64,000 bases of DNA, from contig JAFDZC010000017.1 of the NCBI GenBank assembly GCA_018267095.1, positions 1 through 64,000 on the forward strand. Reading direction: 5' to 3'. The stretch comes from Bacteroidota bacterium (GTDB lineage Bacteria > Bacteroidota > Bacteroidia > Flavobacteriales > Flavobacteriaceae). Below are positions 18,127-25,721 of the stretch, piece by piece. How positions within the stretch are numbered: position 1 is the first letter of the stretch; every line of letters starts with the position of its first letter. The notes under the pieces are model-generated. The model saw only the letters and a list, made by a program, of their open reading frames with translations. It was not told the origin of the DNA and did not search any database. Position numbers and translations under genes: made by a program.

Positions 18127-18645
18127 TTATTTTTTGCAAGTGGAATCATTCAGAACGCTCATTCCGCCCGACAAGTTTAAAACGCGATGAAAACCGTGTT
18201 GGTTCAGGATGTAAGAAGCTTGCGGACTGCGATGACTGTGAGAACAATACACCAAAATTTCACTTTTTTTGAATTGATTAAGTTCTGAGATGCGTTGTTC
18301 TAATTCTTGAATCGGAAGGTTGATGGCGTTTTTGAGCGAACCAAAATGAGGCTCGGCTTTGCCGTTAAATTCTTCGGCAGTGCGCACATCAAGTAGGATG
18401 GTTTTTGGATGGATGGCTATGTAGGCACAAACTTTTTCGGGTGCAATATTTTTAAATTTAATCGTTGCCACTTTGACCAATTTCATTTGGCAAGTCTTGC
18501 ATGCTCCGGGTTTGCTATATCTTTGACGGTCACAATCCAAACCGCACGGAAGACATTGATACATCGGTTTGCTTTTTTTCTGACTGTGCATTGCATTGCT
18601 TGAAAACAACGTCAAACTCCAGAATAAGTAAATCAAATATTTCAT
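18127..18645 (-). CDS. Secreted rhodanese with Cys-rich metal-binding-like N-terminus
   Basis: A 172-residue protein. Residues 1-21 are a signal peptide (YLIYLFWSLTLFSSNAMHSQ). Residues 29-56 hold a five-Cys segment (C31, C34, C38, C49, C52; MYQCLPCGLDC then PGACKTCQMKLV) that resembles the heavy-metal-binding domain of P-type ATPases, whose core is MYxCPMHP and PGxCPxCGMxL, but with altered first half. Residues 68-165 are a rhodanese domain with active-site Cys134 in VYCSHSHRS. It probably handles sulfane sulfur or thiol-bound metal in the periplasm. Its ATG overlaps the stop of the 59-residue gene by ATGA, so translation is coupled. Confidence 0.8.
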   Translation of the reverse strand: MKYLIYLFWSLTLFSSNAMHSQKKSKPMYQCLPCGLDCDRQRYSKPGACKTCQMKLVKVATIKFKNIAPEKVCAYIAIHPKTILLDVRTAEEFNGKAEPHFGSLKNAINLPIQELEQRISELNQFKKSEILVYCSHSHRSPQASYILNQHGFHRVLNLSGGMSVLNDSTCKK

Positions 18646-18821
18646 TCGGGTTTGTTGTTTTTACGCATTGATACCAATTCAACGGTAAAATAAAGTAACG
18701 AGGCAATCAAAAACAGCACCGTTACATTATAAGCAAAAGGTGGAGCGCCCGACGGCCAAAGTTGTCCTAAAAGAACCAGAGCGTTGAGTAAAATCAGCGG
18801 ATAAAGTAAAAACCGTTTCAT
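18642..18821 (-). CDS. 59-residue two-helix membrane protein
   Basis: A small ORF of 59 codons starting MKRFLLYPLI and ending RKNNKPE. It has two hydrophobic helices (about 5-20 and 30-48) split by a short WPSGAPPFAYN loop, and a basic C-terminus. Support for being real: its TGA overlaps the rhodanese ATG as ATGA (18642-18645), and a TACATTTG promoter box stands 25 nt upstream. Family not recognised. The coupling suggests a membrane partner for the rhodanese, which is inference. Confidence 0.65.
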   Translation of the reverse strand: MKRFLLYPLILLNALVLLGQLWPSGAPPFAYNVTVLFLIASLLYFTVELVSMRKNNKPE

Positions 18822-18845
18822 CTTTTGTTATTTGAGTTGTTCTTT

Positions 18846-18853
18846 CAAATGTA
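18846..18853 (-). promoter_or_regulatory. -7 box for the rhodanese operon
   Basis: Minus-strand TACATTTG, 25 nt before the ATG at 18821. No convincing -33 box at the usual distance. Confidence 0.5.
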
Positions 18854-18890
18854 AAAAATAAAACGGTTTTTAGAGTGTAACCAACCAGAA

Positions 18891-19406
18891 TTAAATCAAC
18901 GGCAAATAACGCTCATTGATGATGTTCACATGCCAACGATGATGGCCCGCAAATATATAGCCGATGGCGCGGACTGAATATTCTCCCTTGAAACTTTTTC
19001 CGGTTTTGTCGAGCATTTCTTCGGTAAAACTTTCAAATAATTGAAGGGTCGATTGCCGAAGCGTGATGGCTTCTTGCATCAAGTCTTCAAAACTTCTGCG
19101 CGCTGTTTGTGCATTTTGACCGTAAAGTTCTTCGTCAAAAGGTTTTACTTCTCTTTCACCACGGGCAAACGATAAGGCGCGATAGGCAAACACGCGTTCG
19201 GTGTCGATGAGGTGTTGCAAAATATCTTTGATGGTCCATTTTCCGGGCGCGTAGACTTTATCACCTACAGATTTCCACAAGTCAACGGGCGCATTTTTTA
19301 ATTCGTCGAGGCTGATTTTCAGGGCGTCCACAACCGAAACATCATCGGCTAAATTGATGTAGCGATCAAAGTATTCAGGCATCGGATAAAGTTGTGATCG
19401 TGTCAT
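18891..19406 (-). CDS. DinB-family protein
   Basis: A 171-residue protein of the DinB/YfiT four-helix family. The three metal-binding His are visible: HLIDTERVFAYR (His about 66) and GHHRWHVNIINERYL near the C-terminus. KWTIKDILQHL is the typical second-helix motif. Members are putative metal-dependent thiol transferases or hydrolases; the B. subtilis DinB is damage-inducible but the reaction is usually unknown. It lies 10 nt after the GNAT gene on the same strand, so the two are probably co-transcribed. Confidence 0.85.
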   Translation of the reverse strand: MTRSQLYPMPEYFDRYINLADDVSVVDALKISLDELKNAPVDLWKSVGDKVYAPGKWTIKDILQHLIDTERVFAYRALSFARGEREVKPFDEELYGQNAQTARRSFEDLMQEAITLRQSTLQLFESFTEEMLDKTGKSFKGEYSVRAIGYIFAGHHRWHVNIINERYLPLI

Positions 19407-19416
19407 ATTTCAAAAA

Positions 19417-19863
19417 TTATAGTTTTAAAAAGTAAAAATTTGATTCGGATTGCAGTTCAAAACCCATCGCCGGATACAGTTGGTTGCCGATGAAATTATC
19501 GGTAGCGGTTTCGAGCAACAAACCACAAGCTTTTGTCTCTTTGGCGTGTTCTTGTGCAGCAAGGATTAAAGATTTTGAGCGGCCGTTTCCGCGAAATTCT
19601 TTGCGCACAAATAAATCGTTGAGCAGCCACAAACGCTGCATCCGAACCGATGAAAAAATAGGATAGAGTTGTACAAATCCCACCAATTGATGATTATGTT
19701 CTGTGACAAATATTTCAGAGTCTGCGTGGTTGAATCGCGCTTCTAAAAACGCGTAGGCTTGTTTTATATCAGACGATTGCCCGTAGAATTGACGGTATAA
19801 ATCAAACAATTCAGCAAGTGATTCTAGATCAGTCATTGTAGCTTTTCGGATGCTATGGTTCAT
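19417..19863 (-). CDS. GNAT-family N-acetyltransferase
   Basis: A 148-residue cytoplasmic GNAT enzyme. The acetyl-CoA binding motif A is at about 93-108 (LFVRKEFRGNGRSKSLI, with the R-x-x-G-x-G/R pattern as RGNGRS), preceded by the beta-strand LVGFVQLYPIFSSVRMQRLWLLNDL. The C-terminal ETATDNFIGNQLYPAMGFELQSE is the usual motif B region (N...A..LY...GF). Substrate unknown. First gene of the GNAT-DinB pair. Confidence 0.88.
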   Translation of the reverse strand: MNHSIRKATMTDLESLAELFDLYRQFYGQSSDIKQAYAFLEARFNHADSEIFVTEHNHQLVGFVQLYPIFSSVRMQRLWLLNDLFVRKEFRGNGRSKSLILAAQEHAKETKACGLLLETATDNFIGNQLYPAMGFELQSESNFYFLKL

Positions 19864-19955
19864 AAGGTTTGCATACTTTGATTTTCCGATGTTCCGGTGA
19901 GCATTAGAGAAAAAATAATTTTGATAAGCATCAATGTCTTGTTGTGTTTACGCTT

Positions 19956-19963
19956 CAAAAGTA
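19956..19963 (-). promoter_or_regulatory. Candidate -7 box for the GNAT-DinB operon
   Basis: Minus-strand TACTTTTG matches TAnnTTTG, 93 nt before the ATG at 19863; no -33 box is clear. Confidence 0.35.
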
Positions 19964-20003
19964 ATTGCGTTCAAAGATTCTATTGGGTCAATAAATAGAC
20001 ATT

Positions 20004-20930
20004 TTAGGCCATTTTTCTCAAAAGTCTTTCCGCTTGTTTTTCGCTGGTTAAACCGACTTGTAGTGCGCGCTGTTTTTTGGATAAATCAGGGCTGTTTTGC
20101 AATTCGATGAGTTTCTCGGTTCTGATTTTATTCAAATAAGCATTGATGGTCAGTCCGGTTTCTTTTTTAAAAATGCGCGTCAGATTGCGCTCGCTCATGG
20201 CGGCTATTTCTGCCAAGACGGGCAAACTGTTTTTTTGATTCAGATGTTCCATCAAATAGTCTTGAACTTTGTGAATACCTTGATGGACGTGGTTTCGGTA
20301 GTTGAAATGCTCCGTAAGTTGGGCGTTATTTCCGTCACGACGATTGTACACGACTAGTTCGCGGGCGACTTTGTGTGCAAAATAACTATCGGTGATTTGT
20401 TCGAGTAGGTGCAACATCAAATCAATGCCCGAAGCAATTCCTGCGCTGGTATGAATAGTGCCTTCTGAAACAAAAAGGACATTGTCTTTGACTTTGGTTT
20501 TCGGAAATTGTTGTTGCATTTTTTGCGTCAACTGAAAATGAGTGGTACACATTCGGCCATCTAAAATACCGGAATAAGCCAAAACAAATGAGCCCACACA
20601 AATGCTCACCAAATGTACTTTTTGCGCATAAGCTAGGGCAATCCATTCAAAAAGAGCGGTGTTTTTTTTGAAGTTTTCAGATTCTATATACTTGACGCGA
20701 CCTCCGGGAATGATCAAATAATCGCCCGGATTCAACTGTGTTTCAGTGAAATGTTTGAGCTCATGAATGCCCAGACCGGTTGAGGTTTTGATATTCGGTT
20801 CAAGGCCGCAGTATTCAATACAAAAAGGCGCTCCAAAATCAATCGATTCTGAAATTACCTGATCGGCTCCGGCCAAATCCAGTAAATGCACTTCAGGTAA
20901 AACTAAAAAAACAAATCGAGTAGGGCGCAT
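20004..20930 (-). CDS. GlxA-type AraC-family transcriptional regulator
   Basis: A 308-residue regulator. The N-terminal half (about 4-180) is a DJ-1/PfpI-like amidotransferase domain with Cys111 at the nucleophile elbow (VSICVGSFVLAYSG). The C-terminal part (about 215-305) is an AraC-type double helix-turn-helix (LPVLAEIAAMSERNLTRIFK, then GLTINAYLNKIRTEKLIELQ). Such proteins sense small metabolites and often activate a nearby detoxification or amine-utilisation gene; no obvious target is adjacent. Typical AraC second HTH (ALQVGLTSEKQAERLLRK) is slightly divergent. The gene is monocistronic with a -7 box at 20953-20960. Confidence 0.88.
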   Translation of the reverse strand: MRPTRFVFLVLPEVHLLDLAGADQVISESIDFGAPFCIEYCGLEPNIKTSTGLGIHELKHFTETQLNPGDYLIIPGGRVKYIESENFKKNTALFEWIALAYAQKVHLVSICVGSFVLAYSGILDGRMCTTHFQLTQKMQQQFPKTKVKDNVLFVSEGTIHTSAGIASGIDLMLHLLEQITDSYFAHKVARELVVYNRRDGNNAQLTEHFNYRNHVHQGIHKVQDYLMEHLNQKNSLPVLAEIAAMSERNLTRIFKKETGLTINAYLNKIRTEKLIELQNSPDLSKKQRALQVGLTSEKQAERLLRKMA

Positions 20931-20952
20931 GGTTTGCTGTGGATGCTTTGCT

Positions 20953-20960
20953 CAAAGTTA
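20953..20960 (-). promoter_or_regulatory. -7 box for the GlxA-type regulator
   Basis: Minus-strand TAACTTTG, 22 nt before the ATG at 20930; no correctly spaced -33 box. Confidence 0.45.
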
Positions 20961-20970
20961 GCAGTTTTAA

Positions 20971-21010
20971 AACAAAAAGCCGAAGAATCATGAATTTGTC
21001 TTCGGCTTTC
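20971..21010 (-). terminator. Terminator of the SRPBCC operon
   Basis: Stem AAAGCCGAAG / CTTCGGCTTT (20977-20986 and 21000-21009), 10 bp, 13-nt loop, T-rich on the minus-strand exit side. Confidence 0.85.
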
Positions 21011-21035
21011 AATGTAAGATTGTTTTTTTTTTTTT

Positions 21036-21446
21036 TTAGTTGGCTTCTACATAGGCTTTAAAATGATTCAAGATGGCTTGCCAACCGAATTGTTGCATCT
21101 CAAGCGGGTGCTCGTTTTCAGGGTCGAATGCAACCGTAATTTTTGTTTGATCGCCTTGGCTTTCGAGTTGCACATGAGCGGTTCTTCCGCCAAATTCATA
21201 AGTAAATTCGCTGCCAGGTGTGATTTGCGTGTAGACAGCTTCAAAGTCAAAACCAAAACTTCCGTCTTTGGCTTCCATACGCGCTTTGTAGGTTCCACCG
21301 ATGTGCATATCATTTTCGGCCGATGGACAATGCCAAGAAACATCGGCAAAATTCCAATGAACAATGTGCTCGGGCCTCGTATAATAATTCCAAACTTTAT
21401 CAGTCGAGGCGTTGATGGTTGCGCTTACCGTTATTTTTGAATTCAT
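21036..21446 (-). CDS. SRPBCC (AHSA1-like) domain protein
   Basis: A 136-residue single-domain protein of the START-like SRPBCC superfamily (AHSA1 branch): TVSATINASTDKVWNYYTRPEHIVHWNFAD at the N-terminus and GWQAILNHFKAYVE at the C-terminus. The fold encloses a hydrophobic pocket for small ligands; ligand unknown. It is the last gene of an ArsR-controlled cluster of SRPBCC, VOC and DoxX genes. A run of 15 T on the plus strand (21023-21037) touches its stop codon, encoding nothing but making this spot slippery for sequencing. Confidence 0.85.
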   Translation of the reverse strand: MNSKITVSATINASTDKVWNYYTRPEHIVHWNFADVSWHCPSAENDMHIGGTYKARMEAKDGSFGFDFEAVYTQITPGSEFTYEFGGRTAHVQLESQGDQTKITVAFDPENEHPLEMQQFGWQAILNHFKAYVEAN

Positions 21447-21470
21447 AGAACTGTGATTTAAATGGACGAA

Positions 21471-21848
21471 TTAAGATTGTGTTTTGGCTTGAAGTAGTTT
21501 GTGATGATATACATATGAAACCATCAACACAGCCAAGACGATGAATGGAAAAAAGGTATCGCCGTTGATGCCGTCTACCGCACCGTGACTGATGGCGGCA
21601 AAAATAAAGTCAAAGGTAAATCCGGCATAAGCCCATTCTTTGAGTCGGTTGGGAATTTGCGGAATTATCAGCGCCAATACGCCCAACACTTTAAAAATCA
21701 CCAAGGCATTCCCGAAATATTCCGGATAGCCCAAATGACGGATGCCTTCTTTGGCCATTTCAGTTTGCGAAGTAAGCGCTGGTAAAAGCCCTTCAAACAA
21801 GGCGATTAGCGTGGTCGCAGTCCAGAAAATGATTTTGTCTTTTTTCAT
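21471..21848 (-). CDS. DoxX-like family membrane protein
   Basis: A 125-residue membrane protein with four helices (about 8-24, 48-63, 72-90, 97-115) and DoxX-like signatures: GIRHLGYPEYFGNALVIFKVLGVLAL and EWAYAGFTFDFIFAAISH. DoxX-like proteins are often found with ArsR and SRPBCC genes, as here, and have been linked to oxidative or sulfur stress, but the biochemistry is unclear. It lies 15 nt after the SRPBCC-VOC gene and 24 nt before the last SRPBCC gene, so it belongs to the same operon. Confidence 0.85.
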   Translation of the reverse strand: MKKDKIIFWTATTLIALFEGLLPALTSQTEMAKEGIRHLGYPEYFGNALVIFKVLGVLALIIPQIPNRLKEWAYAGFTFDFIFAAISHGAVDGINGDTFFPFIVLAVLMVSYVYHHKLLQAKTQS

Positions 21849-21863
21849 AAGTTCGTTTTTTAG

Positions 21864-22853
21864 TTAGTGGTTTACTTTATTGATAAAGTTAGCGTTTTGA
21901 AAATTAATCATCCAATTGATGCCAAATTTATCTGAGAATTCTCCGTAATAAGCGCCCCAAAACAGGTCTTGCAGCGGCATGGTTACATTTCCATCGGCCG
22001 ACAAAGCATCGAAAAGGCGTTGGGCTTCCTCACGAGATTCAGGCTCAATACAAATATGCATGTTGTTGCCTTTAGACAGATTAAAACCCATTTCTTTTGG
22101 TGCGTCGGTGCCCATCAAAACATGGTTACCGGTAATGGGTAGTTCTACGTGTAAGACCATATTCTTGACTGCTTTGGCCACCGGTGGATGGTTTTCGTCG
22201 GCCGGAAGTTGTCCGAATCGTTGAATGCCTTTGCCGATAAACTCAGTTTTAAAAACCGATTGATAAAACAAAAAGGCTTCTTCGGTTTTTCCGTCAAAAT
22301 TCAGATAAGTGCAAACGCGGGCTGTGTTCTGAGTTTTGTTTTCACGGCGTAATTTGAACTGGGCTTCGATGTATTGATCGAGGTTTTCCATGGCCATGGT
22401 AAAGCCTTCTTTGAATCCGAGCGAAATGATTTTTTCTAAATCCTCGAGTTTTTCGTATTGAATTGTAATGTTGACCAAGGTTTTATCGCTGAGTTCCGAA
22501 AAGCGATTGTTCCATTGCGAACGCGGAAATTCGGTGTTGATGTTTCCGTATTCGTCGCAAAAAGCATCCAAAGCCGAATAACTCTGTAAGGTTTCAATCG
22601 ATTGATAATCTGCACGGCACCAATGCGCTACATTTTCGGGGCTAATCATGGCATACAACCAATGTCCGCCGACTCTAAAATCCATGCTTTTGGTTTGGGT
22701 ACGATACGGTTTAGGTGCCCACCATTGGTCCAGAATCTCTGGCGTGGTCCAAGCGGTCCAAACCAAATCACGCGGCGCGTCAAATTCGCGCGCTACATGT
22801 ACGGCGTTTTTTTCTTTATCCACCGTAAAATTAAATTTTAAAATACTGTTCAT
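21864..22853 (-). CDS. SRPBCC-VOC (PhnB-like) fusion protein
   Basis: A 329-residue fusion of two domains that are usually separate. Residues 1-168 are an AHSA1-type SRPBCC domain (REFDAPRDLVWTAWTTPEIL, MENLDQYIEAQF at its end). Residues 178-320 are a PhnB/VOC domain (ARVCTYLNFDGKTEEAFLFY, NHVLMGTDAPKEM, LQDLFWGAYYGEFSDKFGI). VOC domains of this branch may bind metal, but activity is unknown. The join falls in a charged linker at about 168-176 (KLRRENKTQ). It stands 17 nt after the second SRPBCC gene. A single mRNA reading makes a frameshift artefact unlikely. Confidence 0.85.
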   Translation of the reverse strand: MNSILKFNFTVDKEKNAVHVAREFDAPRDLVWTAWTTPEILDQWWAPKPYRTQTKSMDFRVGGHWLYAMISPENVAHWCRADYQSIETLQSYSALDAFCDEYGNINTEFPRSQWNNRFSELSDKTLVNITIQYEKLEDLEKIISLGFKEGFTMAMENLDQYIEAQFKLRRENKTQNTARVCTYLNFDGKTEEAFLFYQSVFKTEFIGKGIQRFGQLPADENHPPVAKAVKNMVLHVELPITGNHVLMGTDAPKEMGFNLSKGNNMHICIEPESREEAQRLFDALSADGNVTMPLQDLFWGAYYGEFSDKFGINWMINFQNANFINKVNH

Positions 22854-22870
22854 TTTGTTTGTTTATTGGG

Positions 22871-23299
22871 TTAGTTGTTTTCTAAAAAGCCTTTGAGTGA
22901 GGTATGAATAATGTGGTTCCATCCGGCTTCAAAATTGTGCAACGCAAAATCAGGAATTCTCGGAAAGGTTTCAAATCCGGTATGAGTGAGTTTTAAGCGC
23001 GTTTGATTGTGCTCAGAAAACAACTCAAAAGTTACGTAAGTAATCCCTTCATAACCCTCGTAACGCCAGCTATAGGTAAGTTTTTCTTCAGGGATTACTT
23101 CGGTAATTTGACAAAGATGTTTGTATTGAACTCCGCCTTCAGGCCCGCCCATAAATTCAAAGGCAAAGCCGACTTCGGTTTTAAACTCAGCCAAGTCAAA
23201 ATACCATTGCTTCATGAGTTCTTTTTGGGTGATGGCGCTCCAAACCAATTTTTTGTCAGCGTCAAAAACGCGTTCTACAATCACACTTTGCGTACTCAT
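22871..23299 (-). CDS. SRPBCC (AHSA1-like) domain protein
   Basis: A 142-residue SRPBCC protein with [27 protein letters not shown] at the start, [20 protein letters not shown] in the middle and [16 protein letters not shown] at the end. It is translationally coupled to the ArsR gene: ATGA shared at 23296-23299. ArsR-SRPBCC pairs of this type are frequent in Bacteroidota and actinobacteria; the pocket ligand is unknown. Confidence 0.85.
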   Translation of the reverse strand: MSTQSVIVERVFDADKKLVWSAITQKELMKQWYFDLAEFKTEVGFAFEFMGGPEGGVQYKHLCQITEVIPEEKLTYSWRYEGYEGITYVTFELFSEHNQTRLKLTHTGFETFPRIPDFALHNFEAGWNHIIHTSLKGFLENN

Positions 23300-23616
23300 A
23301 TTTTTTTGTTTTTTAAGTTGAATAATACTTTGTCTAATTCGTCAAATCGCGCTTCCCAAATCTTTCGGAATTGTTCGAGCCAATGATCAATTTCTTTCAT
23401 TTTATCGATCTGCAATTGATAGTAAATTTCTCGGCCTTGTTGGTTGGATTCAATGAGTTCGCATTCGGTTAAAATGCGCAAATGTTTGGAAACTGCTTGT
23501 CTTGTCGTATCAAAATGTTCTGCCAATGCATTGGGTGTCATGGCTTGTGTGGCAATCAAAGTGATGATGGCTCTTCGAGTTGGGTCGGCAATAGCCTGGA
23601 AAATATCTCGTCTCAT
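23296..23616 (-). CDS. ArsR-family transcriptional repressor
   Basis: A 106-residue winged-helix regulator. The HTH is clear: [46 protein letters not shown], with the wing at [10 protein letters not shown]. The metal-binding ELCVCDL motif of classical ArsR is absent, as in the non-metal subgroup that accompanies SRPBCC genes. It is the first gene of the operon and probably represses it: an inverted repeat GTTGCA-N8-TGCAAC overlaps its -7 box. Confidence 0.88.
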   Translation of the reverse strand: MRRDIFQAIADPTRRAIITLIATQAMTPNALAEHFDTTRQAVSKHLRILTECELIESNQQGREIYYQLQIDKMKEIDHWLEQFRKIWEARFDELDKVLFNLKNKKI

Positions 23617-23648
23617 GATGGTTGAAAATTATAATATGAAACTATTTG

Positions 23649-23684
23649 GTTGCAAATATACGTGCAACTTTTCGGTTTCGCAAA
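23649..23684 (-). promoter_or_regulatory. Promoter and probable ArsR operator
   Basis: Reading the minus strand: TTTG (23684-23681), 20-nt spacer, TATATTTG (23660-23653), which fits the Bacteroidota consensus. A perfect inverted repeat GTTGCA (23649-23654) with TGCAAC (23663-23668), 8 nt apart, overlaps the -7 box and is a good candidate site for self-repression. Confidence 0.7.
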
Positions 23685-23701
23685 TTTATTTTCAAAATAG
23701 A

Positions 23702-24121
23702 TTAGAAATTAATCGATTGATTGGATTTTAGATTTTTCTGACAGAACAAATAGGGCGCTAAGCATAGCCAAACGGGAATCAGTATCCAAATTCGTCCGTT
23801 TTGAATTTGATAATCGAATAAAAGCTCTGCAATTGATTTTCCGGATAAATATCCCGCTGAAAATTCAAAAAACAGCGTAAGAGTCGCCCAATAGAAACCT
23901 AAAAATAGGGCTTGCTTTGAAGTGACAGACATTTTTTGTCGCATCAACCATCGGATATAAAGCCCCAAAATGAAGATTAAACTCAGCGTTGAAAGTTGAT
24001 GCACTGCGAGTTTTCCTAAATATTTTGCATAGACTAAATCGCGTAAGGTTCCGTTGGCAATAGCCATGAAAAGCATCGGAAACCAAGCCCTCAAGCCTTT
24101 TTTAAAAATTTCCTGCTGCAT
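23702..24121 (-). CDS. Membrane protein, unknown
   Basis: A 139-residue protein with four predicted membrane helices (about 13-30, 43-60, 70-88, 108-128). The motif GTLRDLVYAKYLGKLAVHQLSTLSLIFI is rather well ordered, and similar four-helix proteins occur in many bacteria without known function. It overlaps the next gene upstream by 20 nt, so the two are probably translated from one transcript. The start at MQQEIFKKG (24121) is the only good one. Confidence 0.6.
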   Translation of the reverse strand: MQQEIFKKGLRAWFPMLFMAIANGTLRDLVYAKYLGKLAVHQLSTLSLIFILGLYIRWLMRQKMSVTSKQALFLGFYWATLTLFFEFSAGYLSGKSIAELLFDYQIQNGRIWILIPVWLCLAPYLFCQKNLKSNQSINF

Positions 24122-24527
24122 GATTTTTGAGCATTAATTCCGCACAGCGCCATAAAAGTGCCGAGATTAGCAACATCAGCGCGTGCAGCCAGTTAAAATC
24201 TTGAACTAATATAATTTGAATCAAAATCCATCCAGACAAAAGTGAACTTTGCAGCATGATCCAATACGGATGATTTTCGGTTTTTTTCCAAACACAAACC
24301 GCGGTGAACATTGATAAACAGCCAATAACAATAAAAAGAATAAGCCCCGGAATCAGGTAAGTTTCAAAAGGTGCGTTTTGCAAGTAACTGAGTTCAATGC
24401 CCATTTTGTGCCCGGTCGGGTCAATTATAAACAAATAGCCCGCCACCAAAGCGTTAATGCCTATCAACAGCAACATTAAAATTGCTCCGATGCGCAACAA
24501 TTTGTTTTTGAGCCTATCAGATTTCAT
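24102..24527 (-). CDS. Membrane protein, unknown
   Basis: A 141-residue protein with four helices (about 9-30, 48-68, 83-103, 108-126) beginning MKSDRLKNKL. An in-frame ATG at 24560 falls inside the terminator of the OmpW gene, so the start is placed at 24527. The protein resembles small integral membrane proteins without domain names; the loop NAPFETYLIPGLILFIVIG is the most ordered part. Its 3' end overlaps the next gene by 20 nt. Confidence 0.6.
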   Translation of the reverse strand: MKSDRLKNKLLRIGAILMLLLIGINALVAGYLFIIDPTGHKMGIELSYLQNAPFETYLIPGLILFIVIGCLSMFTAVCVWKKTENHPYWIMLQSSLLSGWILIQIILVQDFNWLHALMLLISALLWRCAELMLKNHAAGNF

Positions 24528-24538
24528 CCTATTTACAT

Positions 24539-24570
24539 TAAAAAAAGCCGTTGCATACACAACGGCTTCC
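24539..24570 (-). terminator. Terminator of the OmpW gene
   Basis: Stem AAGCCGTT / AACGGCTT (24545-24552 and 24561-24568), 8-nt loop, six flanking A that become T on the minus strand. Confidence 0.85.
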
Positions 24571-24593
24571 CAATACTAACCACTAAAAAAACA

Positions 24594-25274
24594 TTAAAAT
24601 TTCATTCCGACACCAAAACCAACCAGCCATGGATTCAAATCAACATCTGCCGGAATAGACAAACCTGCAGCCAGATTAGAAGCATCAACTTTTACTTTGG
24701 TATTGAGAATGAGTTTCTTACAATCTATATTGATGAAATATTTGTCGTTGACCATCAAATCAAAACCACCTTGGAATGCATAACCAAAGGCATTGTCGTA
24801 TTTAATACCTTTAACTACTTTTCCGGCATCGGCATTATAAAAAATGGTATAGTTAACACCGGCTCCGATATAAGGACGGAACACATCGGCAATAATAAAA
24901 TGATATTGCGCGGTTAAGGTTGGTGGCAATAAGTATACGCTTCCTAAGTCAACGTCATAACTAGTGGGTCCGCCAACAGCCGAAATATCTGAAGCTACCG
25001 TATGAACATCGTGTTTGGTGGTTCCTAAAATAAGTTCAGCCGACAAGTTTTTGGTGAAGAAATAAGTAAAATCAAGTTCCGGGATAAATGAAGTTGATAC
25101 GTTCACATCACCTCCGATGATATCAATTTTAGCGCTTTCGTCAGGAACAACCCCAACACCACGCAAACGAACTTGCCATTTTTTAAAGTCAGATGATTTT
25201 TGAGTTTCTTGTGCGTTTACAAAACTAATGCTGAACAGACTTAAGGCCATCACAGCGAGAAATATTCTTTTCAT
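24594..25274 (-). CDS. OmpW-family outer membrane beta-barrel
   Basis: A 226-residue OmpW protein. The signal peptide MKRIFLAVMALSLFSISFVNA is followed by the OmpW opening KWQVRLRGVGVVPDESAKI. SFIPELDFTYFFTKNLSAELILGTTKHDV is the diagnostic strand pair, and PPTLTAQYHF and PYIGAGVNYT are further family motifs. OmpW forms a small eight-stranded barrel with a hydrophobic channel for small apolar molecules. The start is at 25274 rather than 25304, because this gives a standard signal peptide. It has its own terminator and a TAATTTTG box upstream. Confidence 0.92.
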   Translation of the reverse strand: MKRIFLAVMALSLFSISFVNAQETQKSSDFKKWQVRLRGVGVVPDESAKIDIIGGDVNVSTSFIPELDFTYFFTKNLSAELILGTTKHDVHTVASDISAVGGPTSYDVDLGSVYLLPPTLTAQYHFIIADVFRPYIGAGVNYTIFYNADAGKVVKGIKYDNAFGYAFQGGFDLMVNDKYFINIDCKKLILNTKVKVDASNLAAGLSIPADVDLNPWLVGFGVGMKF

Positions 25275-25311
25275 TGGTTTATGAGTTTTTAAATTATACC
25301 CCAAAATTAAT

Positions 25312-25319
25312 GGGTACTT
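25312..25319 (-). promoter_or_regulatory. -7 box for the OmpW gene
   Basis: Minus-strand TAATTTTG, 37 nt before the ATG at 25274. Confidence 0.45.
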
Positions 25320-25355
25320 TTAGCTCAAAACCTGATGTAAATCATATTTTAAAAA

Positions 25356-25721
25356 TTATTTTCTGCTGTTATATTTAGTTTGGTTTTCTTGAACTCGAAA
25401 TTGAATGATATCCGCTATAAGTTCTAGCGGCAGCGGTTCATGATGCGGAAATTGCACCGAACCTTTTCCTTGTTTATACGCTGACAGTGCTTCTTTGAAC
25501 TGTTCGTGTCCGGACGGCGTAGCATACAAACCCAGATGATGCGCGTAGGCGGCAAAATAAATCAGCGGTTTGCCAAAGGTTTTATAAGCGGGCATTCCGT
25601 ACGAAATACTCTCTGCTGCATCAGGCGCGTGTTCTATAATAAGTGTGCGTAATTGCAGCATTCTTTCTTGAATTTGAGCCGGAAAAGCGCTCATGTATGC
25701 CTCAACGGTTTGCGGCTTCAT
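25356..25721 (-). CDS. DUF1801 protein (YdhG-like)
   Basis: A 121-residue DUF1801 protein: TVEAYMSAFPAQIQERMLQLRTLI, ESISYGMPAYKTFGKPLIYFAAYAHHLGLY, and the C-terminal GSVQFPHHEPLPLELIADIIQFR. The fold is related to frataxin-like YdhG, once proposed as an intracellular iron chaperone; evidence is weak. The start at MKPQTVEAY (25721) gives an ATGA overlap with the TMEM175-like gene, so the two are coupled; the longer frame to 25778 lies inside that gene and is not used. Confidence 0.85.
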   Translation of the reverse strand: MKPQTVEAYMSAFPAQIQERMLQLRTLIIEHAPDAAESISYGMPAYKTFGKPLIYFAAYAHHLGLYATPSGHEQFKEALSAYKQGKGSVQFPHHEPLPLELIADIIQFRVQENQTKYNSRK

